From: Paramixta manurensis
GTDB lineage: Bacteria; Pseudomonadota; Gammaproteobacteria; Enterobacterales; Enterobacteriaceae
Direction of reading: 5' to 3'
DNA length: 64,000 bases
Assembly: GCF_013285385.1 (NCBI RefSeq)
Contig: NZ_CP054212.1
Coordinates: 1,116,001-1,180,000 of the forward strand
In this document: positions 59,963 through 64,000 of the stretch, piece by piece
Layout of the letters: every line of letters starts with the position of its first letter
Position numbering within the stretch: position 1 is the stretch's first letter
Position numbers and translations under genes: made by a program
The notes under the pieces: model-generated
Databases searched by the model: none
What the model was told of the DNA's origin: nothing
What the model saw: only the letters and a program-made list of their open reading frames with translations

Positions 59963-60763
59963 ATGCAGATAACGAAAAAGATAGCCCTGGCGGGCGCCCT
60001 GTTCAGCGTCATGGCGCTGCACTCTGTTTCGGCGGCGTCGAATGCCTGGCAAGAGATTAAAGCCAGAGGAACCTTACGTGTGGCAACTGACATGTCATTG
60101 CCGCCCTCCGGTATGTTGGATGCCAAACTGAAACCCATCGGCTCCGATGTTGAAACGGCACAATTGTTGGCGAAAGATTGGGGGCTGAAACTAACGTTTA
60201 TTGAAACCACCGGGCCGACCCGCATTCCCAATCTACAAACCGGCAAGGCGGATATTGTGATTTCCACGCTTTCGGTTACGCCGCAACGTGCGCAGGTGAT
60301 TGACTTTTCACGCGCTTATGCGGGCTTGCGCTCGGTGATTGCCGCGCCTGCGGCGGTGAAGATCGCCGGTTGGGATGACTTGAAAGGTAAAGCGATCACT
60401 GTGACGCGTGGCACTACGCAGGATACACAACTCACCCAAGAGGCGATGAAGCGCGGTTTCACGGTGCAACGCTACGATGATGATGCCACGTTGGTGACTG
60501 CCGCGGTCAGCGGCCAGGCGTTTGCCGTCGCCACCTCGGCGACGCTGGTTAACCAGATCAAAAAGCAGAACCCGAAGTTAGCGTTTGAGCCCAAAATGAC
60601 GCTGCAGGTTTTTGATCTGGCAATTGGTTTGCCGAAGGACCAGCCAGAACTGAAAGCTAAACTTGATCAATGGATTGAAACCAACCTGAAAAACGGCAAA
60701 CTCAACGCTATCTACCAGAAATACCACGGTGAGCCGATTCCGCAGGAAATTATTAACCGCTAA
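59963..60763 (+). CDS. Periplasmic solute-binding protein (family 3)
   Basis: A 266-residue binding protein. Signal peptide to about residue 24 (SVSAAS), mature start ARGTLRVATDMSLPPSGMLD, and TGKADIVISTLSVTPQRAQV, the family 3 signature region. GGAGAGAACC precedes the ATG at 59963; the frame upstream is inside the ATPase gene. Last gene of cassette E. Confidence 0.9.
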   Translation: MQITKKIALAGALFSVMALHSVSAASNAWQEIKARGTLRVATDMSLPPSGMLDAKLKPIGSDVETAQLLAKDWGLKLTFIETTGPTRIPNLQTGKADIVISTLSVTPQRAQVIDFSRAYAGLRSVIAAPAAVKIAGWDDLKGKAITVTRGTTQDTQLTQEAMKRGFTVQRYDDDATLVTAAVSGQAFAVATSATLVNQIKKQNPKLAFEPKMTLQVFDLAIGLPKDQPELKAKLDQWIETNLKNGKLNAIYQKYHGEPIPQEIINR

Positions 60764-60806
60764 GCGGTTTTGTCATTGGCCAGCGCCAGGGAGCCTGGTC
60801 GTTATT

Positions 60807-60845
60807 AACCGACGCCGCCAGCGAGGATGTTGGCGGCGGTTGGTT
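60807..60845. terminator. Hairpin between convergent genes
   Basis: AACCGACGCCGCCA pairs with TGGCGGCGGTTGGTT (one mismatch) around a 10-base loop. It lies between the binding-protein gene and the convergent DeoR gene and touches the latter's stop. No T tract, so efficiency is uncertain. Confidence 0.45.
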
Positions 60846-61614
60846 AGTCAATAATCACCACTTCCGTGCGGTTTTCGAGTTTTTTCAACTCCTCTTCCGG
60901 GATCGCTGAGTCAGTAATGAAATAATCAATATCCGACCAGTCGCAGAATTGAAACAGACCTGAGCTACTGAATTTGGTGCTGTCGCTAACCACAACCCGC
61001 AAGCGCGCGCTTTTAACCATGGCGGATTTTATTTCTGCTTCTTCATACGAAGCGGTGCAAGGCCCGTTGCGGTGTTTCAACCCGTCAGTACCAAGAAACA
61101 CAATATCGGCATTCAGCGACTGGAACGCCGTCACACCCCACATGCCCACCATCGCCAGGCTGCTGGAGCGAAATTTACCACCGACCAAAAAGATATCGTT
61201 ATCGGTGCCGCTCAATGGTTGCACGATATTAATCGCGTTAGAAATAATCGTTAGACGACTTTTAAGAACCAATGCTTTGGCAACACACTGCACGGTACTG
61301 CCGGTATCAAGGATGACGACGCCTTTTTCCGGCACCAGTTGCGTGGCGATTTGGGCAATCTTATCTTTAATATCCAAATGTTCGGTATTCTTGCGCGCCA
61401 GCGGCTGTTCAATGGCGAGAATGTTGCCTGATGCAATTGCACCGCCGTGACCCTTGGTCGCAATCCCTTTGTTATCTAAATAGATCAGATCCTTGCGAAT
61501 GGTTTCGGTTGAAACCCCAAACATTTCCGCAATTTTCCCAACCTTAACGCTGCCTTCCGCAATCAGGATTTGGGCTAATTTATTTCGTCGCTCAATAGTG
61601 AGAGAACTGGCCAT
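60844..61614 (-). CDS. DeoR-family regulator of the EIIA/epimerase operon
   Basis: A 256-residue repressor. Winged helix at residues 7-57 (RRNKLAQILIAEGSVKVGKI, VSTETIRKDLIYLDNKGIAT, GHGGAIAS), then the sensor domain (VILDTGSTVQCVAKAL, SNAINIVQPL, FLVGGKFRSSSLAMVG). Divergent from the EIIA gene, so it probably controls that operon, responding to a sugar phosphate. Confidence 0.87.
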   Translation of the reverse strand: MASSLTIERRNKLAQILIAEGSVKVGKIAEMFGVSTETIRKDLIYLDNKGIATKGHGGAIASGNILAIEQPLARKNTEHLDIKDKIAQIATQLVPEKGVVILDTGSTVQCVAKALVLKSRLTIISNAINIVQPLSGTDNDIFLVGGKFRSSSLAMVGMWGVTAFQSLNADIVFLGTDGLKHRNGPCTASYEEAEIKSAMVKSARLRVVVSDSTKFSSSGLFQFCDWSDIDYFITDSAIPEEELKKLENRTEVVIID

Positions 61615-61823
61615 CGTAACTCCCTTTCTAAAAAATCATGGCGTAATTTCTGTATAATCATTTAATTATCAAAAGGTTATTTTTATCCCCTTCCCGGAAA
61701 AGCGTCGTTTTTCAACCGTGATCGAAAAAGTTCTGCTGCAGGTTACTGTACCTGAAGGCCGCCTTTGCCATAAGCCTATGCGAAAAAAATTGTGATTTAC
61801 GTTCAAAATTTACACCAAAAGCG

Positions 61824-61890
61824 TTGCGAGCTTTGGGTTTTGTGGAAATATTGCGATTGTTGTTGCGATATTTTGGATTTAACTTGCGAT
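61824..61890 (+). repeat. Repeated TTGCGA motif in divergent promoter
   Basis: TTGCGAG at 61824 and TTGCGAT at 61851, 61863 and 61884 lie on the + strand within 67 bases, just before the EIIA gene. DeoR-family repressors often bind such short direct repeats. Confidence 0.5.
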
Positions 61891-61911
61891 TAAATGCGTA
61901 TGGAGAGAAAA

Positions 61912-62340
61912 ATGAGCGGTATTCTCAATGAAAACGGCATCTTGTTAGGCGCTAGCTTTGCCAATCAGTCTGACGCCATTCGTCAGGCTGGCAACCTATT
62001 GGCTTCCGCCGGTTACGTTACCGAGAAGTATGTGGATTACATGCTGGAGCGGGAGCAGGTAACGTCGACCTTTATGGGGAATAACCTGGCGATTCCGCAT
62101 GGCATTAATGGTTCTGAAGCGGAGATTTTGCGTTCCGGTATTGCGGTGATCCAGGTACCGGAAGGGGTCAGCTTTGGTGAAGATAAAACGGCCTACGTGG
62201 TGGTGGGGATTGCCGGAAAAGATGGCGCGCATCTTGATATTTTAACGCAGATTGCCCTTGCCTGTATGGAAGAGGACAACATTCACCGCCTGCGTTATGC
62301 AAAACAGAAACACGAAGTTTTATCCGTGCTTGGGTTTTAA
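61912..62340 (+). CDS. PTS mannitol/fructose-type EIIA
   Basis: A 142-residue EIIA with FANQSDAIRQAGNLLASAGYV, VTSTFMGNNLAIPHGINGSE (phospho-His in PHG, near residue 60) and HLDILTQIALACMEED. It accepts phosphate from HPr and passes it to an EIIB. No EIIB or EIIC lies within the window; they may follow beyond its end. GGAGAGAAAA precedes the ATG at 61912, preferred over the ATG at 61894. Confidence 0.87.
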   Translation: MSGILNENGILLGASFANQSDAIRQAGNLLASAGYVTEKYVDYMLEREQVTSTFMGNNLAIPHGINGSEAEILRSGIAVIQVPEGVSFGEDKTAYVVVGIAGKDGAHLDILTQIALACMEEDNIHRLRYAKQKHEVLSVLGF

Positions 62341-62423
62341 CTGTTTTGCCGCTGCGCTAATGCGGTAAACGTCTTAACTATTATTCTGGTCGGTAGTGAT
62401 GCGATCGGATTATCGAGGAAGAA

Positions 62424-63119
62424 ATGGAAAGGAAAATTATTACCTCGCCATCAATTATGTGTGCGGACTTATTAAATCTGGAAAGTTCGGTTAAGGCATT
62501 AAACCAGGCCGGTGTTGATGCATTACATATTGACCTGATTGATGGCGCTTTTAGCCCGAGCATGCCATTGGGGATCGATACGGTTAAACGCTTACGTGAA
62601 AAAACCGATTTACCGTTCGATGTACATATTATGGCGAACAATAATGAATGGTTTATCCAGCAGGTGTTAGATATTGGCGTACAGCAAATCTCTTTCCATT
62701 ACGAAACCAGTCTACATGCCGATCGTTTAATTAATCTAATTAAAAAACGGGGCGTAAAAGCCAGTGTTGCATTAAATCCGGCGACGTCGCTTTCTTGCCT
62801 GGAGTATTTATTACCGCAGCTTGATAACGTATTGCTGATGTTAATTAACCCAGGTTTTGCCGGTGATAAAAGCGAAAAACAGGTTACCTATTCAGAAGTA
62901 AAAATAAAGGATCTTGCTCGCAGGATTCGCGCCACTGAACGGGATATTGGTATTCAGGTTGATGGACGCGTTTCCCTGGAGTCGATTCCTGACTTAATTC
63001 GCGCCGGTGCCAGTAACTTGGTGTTAGGAAGCACCAGTTTGTACATCCCTGGACGGACGCTGGAAGAGAACAAACGACAGCTAGATCTGGCGATAGCGCA
63101 GGGGCTATCGGTGCATTAA
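62424..63119 (+). CDS. Ribulose/allulose-phosphate 3-epimerase family protein
   Basis: A 231-residue TIM barrel. SPSIMCADLLNLESSVKALN, ALHIDLIDGAFSPSMPLGID (Asp metal ligand), FDVHIMANN (His), MLINPGFAGDKSEKQ and IQVDGRVSLESIPDL (catalytic Asp) match the Rpe/AlsE/SgcE family. It sits in a sugar operon, so an AlsE/SgcE-like role (ketohexose-6-phosphate epimerisation) is more likely than the pentose-phosphate one. Confidence 0.88.
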   Translation: MERKIITSPSIMCADLLNLESSVKALNQAGVDALHIDLIDGAFSPSMPLGIDTVKRLREKTDLPFDVHIMANNNEWFIQQVLDIGVQQISFHYETSLHADRLINLIKKRGVKASVALNPATSLSCLEYLLPQLDNVLLMLINPGFAGDKSEKQVTYSEVKIKDLARRIRATERDIGIQVDGRVSLESIPDLIRAGASNLVLGSTSLYIPGRTLEENKRQLDLAIAQGLSVH

Positions 63120-63137
63120 TCAATTGAAGAGGCGGTT

Positions 63138-63695
63138 ATGGATTACGTCGGTGCAAAAGAAAAAATTATCCTTGAGCTAAGCCATACGCTTAGCCTGGTA
63201 TCCAGTGAAAGTGTCAATGAACTGGTGCGCAGTATTGAAAATGCCGACAAAGTCTTTTTTGTTGGCGTCGGGCGCGTGTTGCTGGCGCTAGAAGCGATGG
63301 CTAAGCGGCTAGCGCATTTAGGCGTGAAAACCTATGTGGTTGGGCAGATCACCGAGCCGGCGATTACCGAGCGCGATTTGCTGATTGTCGGCTCGGGGAG
63401 TGGTGAAAGTATGTTTCCACTCGGGATCGCCAGGAAAGCGAAGGGCTTTAAGGCGAAAGTGGCGCATATTGGTTCAAATCCGGAGAGTTCAATGAAACAG
63501 GTCGCCGATCTGTTTGTACGAATTCCGGTGCAAACCAAGTTAAACCTGGCGGGAGAAGTGCCTTCGGTTCAGCCGATGACCAGCCTGTTTGAACAATCTT
63601 TATTACTGCTTGGCGACACTATCGCACTGTTAATGGTTGAGGAGAAAGCCATTGATATGCATAGCTTGTGGCAGCTTCATGCAAACCTTGAATAG
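63138..63695 (+). CDS. SIS-domain isomerase (6-phospho-3-hexuloisomerase-like)
   Basis: A 185-residue protein. The SIS domain shows VFFVGVGRVLLALEAMAKRL, LLIVGSGSGESMFPLGIARK and VAHIGSNPESSMKQVADLFV. It is the HxlB size and layout. Together with the epimerase it suggests conversion of an unusual ketohexose phosphate to fructose-6-phosphate. Confidence 0.83.
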   Translation: MDYVGAKEKIILELSHTLSLVSSESVNELVRSIENADKVFFVGVGRVLLALEAMAKRLAHLGVKTYVVGQITEPAITERDLLIVGSGSGESMFPLGIARKAKGFKAKVAHIGSNPESSMKQVADLFVRIPVQTKLNLAGEVPSVQPMTSLFEQSLLLLGDTIALLMVEEKAIDMHSLWQLHANLE

Positions 63696-63704
63696 GAGTA
63701 ACTA

Positions 63705-64000
63705 ATGAAAAGTGAAGGCTGGCTCAACCTGGAGAGGAAAGTCATTATCGTGACCGGCGGCGCTTCCGGGATCGGCGCTAAAATTTCGCAAAACTTGCAT
63801 GATAACAACGCCATTGTCGTGATTGGCGATTTGCATGAAAGCGAAGCGTCGGCGGAATACGCCGATCTGTTCATTCCTTGTGACATTACCAATAAAACCA
63901 GCGTGGAAAATATGGTGGCGGCAGTGATCGAGCGCTACGGCCATATTGACGGGTTAGTGAATAATGCCGGGGTAAATCGCCCTCGTCTGTTAGTCGACTT
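63705..64000 (+). CDS. Short-chain dehydrogenase (cut by window edge)
   Basis: The first 98 codons of an SDR: VTGGASGIGAKI (cofactor motif, residues 17-28), an Asp after strand 2 (IGDLHESE) favouring NAD, NNAGVNRPR near residue 88. AGGAGTAACTA precedes the ATG. The family includes sorbitol-6-phosphate dehydrogenases, which would fit the PTS context; the catalytic YxxxK lies beyond the window. Confidence 0.85.
   Translation, partial: MKSEGWLNLERKVIIVTGGASGIGAKISQNLHDNNAIVVIGDLHESEASAEYADLFIPCDITNKTSVENMVAAVIERYGHIDGLVNNAGVNRPRLLVD

Noticed and set aside
1..64000. CRISPR arrays, tRNA genes, phage genes and complete insertion sequences
   Set aside because: None seen: no regularly spaced repeats, no cloverleaf-like segments noticed, no integrase or transposase of normal length. 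A dedicated scan could still find a missed short RNA.

Overview
The window looks like chromosomal DNA of a plant- or insect-associated member of the Enterobacterales, most likely an Erwinia/Pantoea-type genus. The main evidence is a convergent LuxI/LuxR pair that reads like EsaI/EsaR of Pantoea stewartii. E. coli-like regulators and transporters (YhfZ-like, SrlABE-like, RcnB-like), moderately GC-rich codon use and compact operons support this. The assignment rests on recall of family sequences, not on a search. I see no rRNA, tRNA, CRISPR array, prophage or complete insertion sequence.

Most of the window is a series of separate catabolic cassettes, each with its own transporter and regulator. 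(A) 0.95-10.0 kb: two MFS sugar porters, an RbsD-like mutarotase, a PfkB kinase, an FGGY kinase and an FAD oxidase, divergent from a class I aldolase and a YhfZ-like regulator, with a perfect inverted repeat at the promoter. (B) 13.8-22.4 kb: DeoR regulator, FGGY kinase, BtpA-family protein, SDR dehydrogenase and a MalFGK-type ABC importer. (C) 22.4-32.6 kb: GntR regulator, amino-acid-type ABC importer, M20 and creatinase-type M24 hydrolases, enolase-superfamily protein, DapA-family lyase, a CTP-synthase-like glutaminase and an aminotransferase. Related operator-like sequences occur at both ends of this cassette. (D) 33.9-37.6 kb: SrlA/B/E-type PTS, Gfo/Idh/MocA dehydrogenase and RpiR regulator; the EIIA lacks the phospho-histidine. 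(E) 55.6-60.8 kb: FadR-type regulator, RpiB-like isomerase, 3-hydroxyisobutyrate-dehydrogenase-like enzyme and a four-gene ABC importer. (F) 60.8 kb to the end: DeoR regulator, lone mannitol-type EIIA, ribulose/allulose-phosphate epimerase, SIS isomerase and a truncated SDR.

Between D and E lies a more A+T-rich island (39.2-50.2 kb). It encodes a 73-residue peptide with a colicin-V-type double-glycine leader and a complete dedicated type I secretion machine: C39 peptidase-ABC exporter, HlyD adaptor and TolC-like channel. Two LuxR-type regulators with degenerate receiver regions flank it, followed by a CadC-type winged-helix regulator and a second HlyD/ABC export set. This is the best candidate for an undescribed system. 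No immunity gene is recognisable.

Other points are a chemoreceptor with a Pho-box-like promoter at the left edge, the quorum-sensing pair at 10.4-11.8 kb beside a DHA2 efflux pump, and a three-gene extracytoplasmic methionine-sulfoxide repair module (Tat-exported MsrB, DipZ-like electron carrier, Sec-exported MsrA) at 52.4-55.4 kb.
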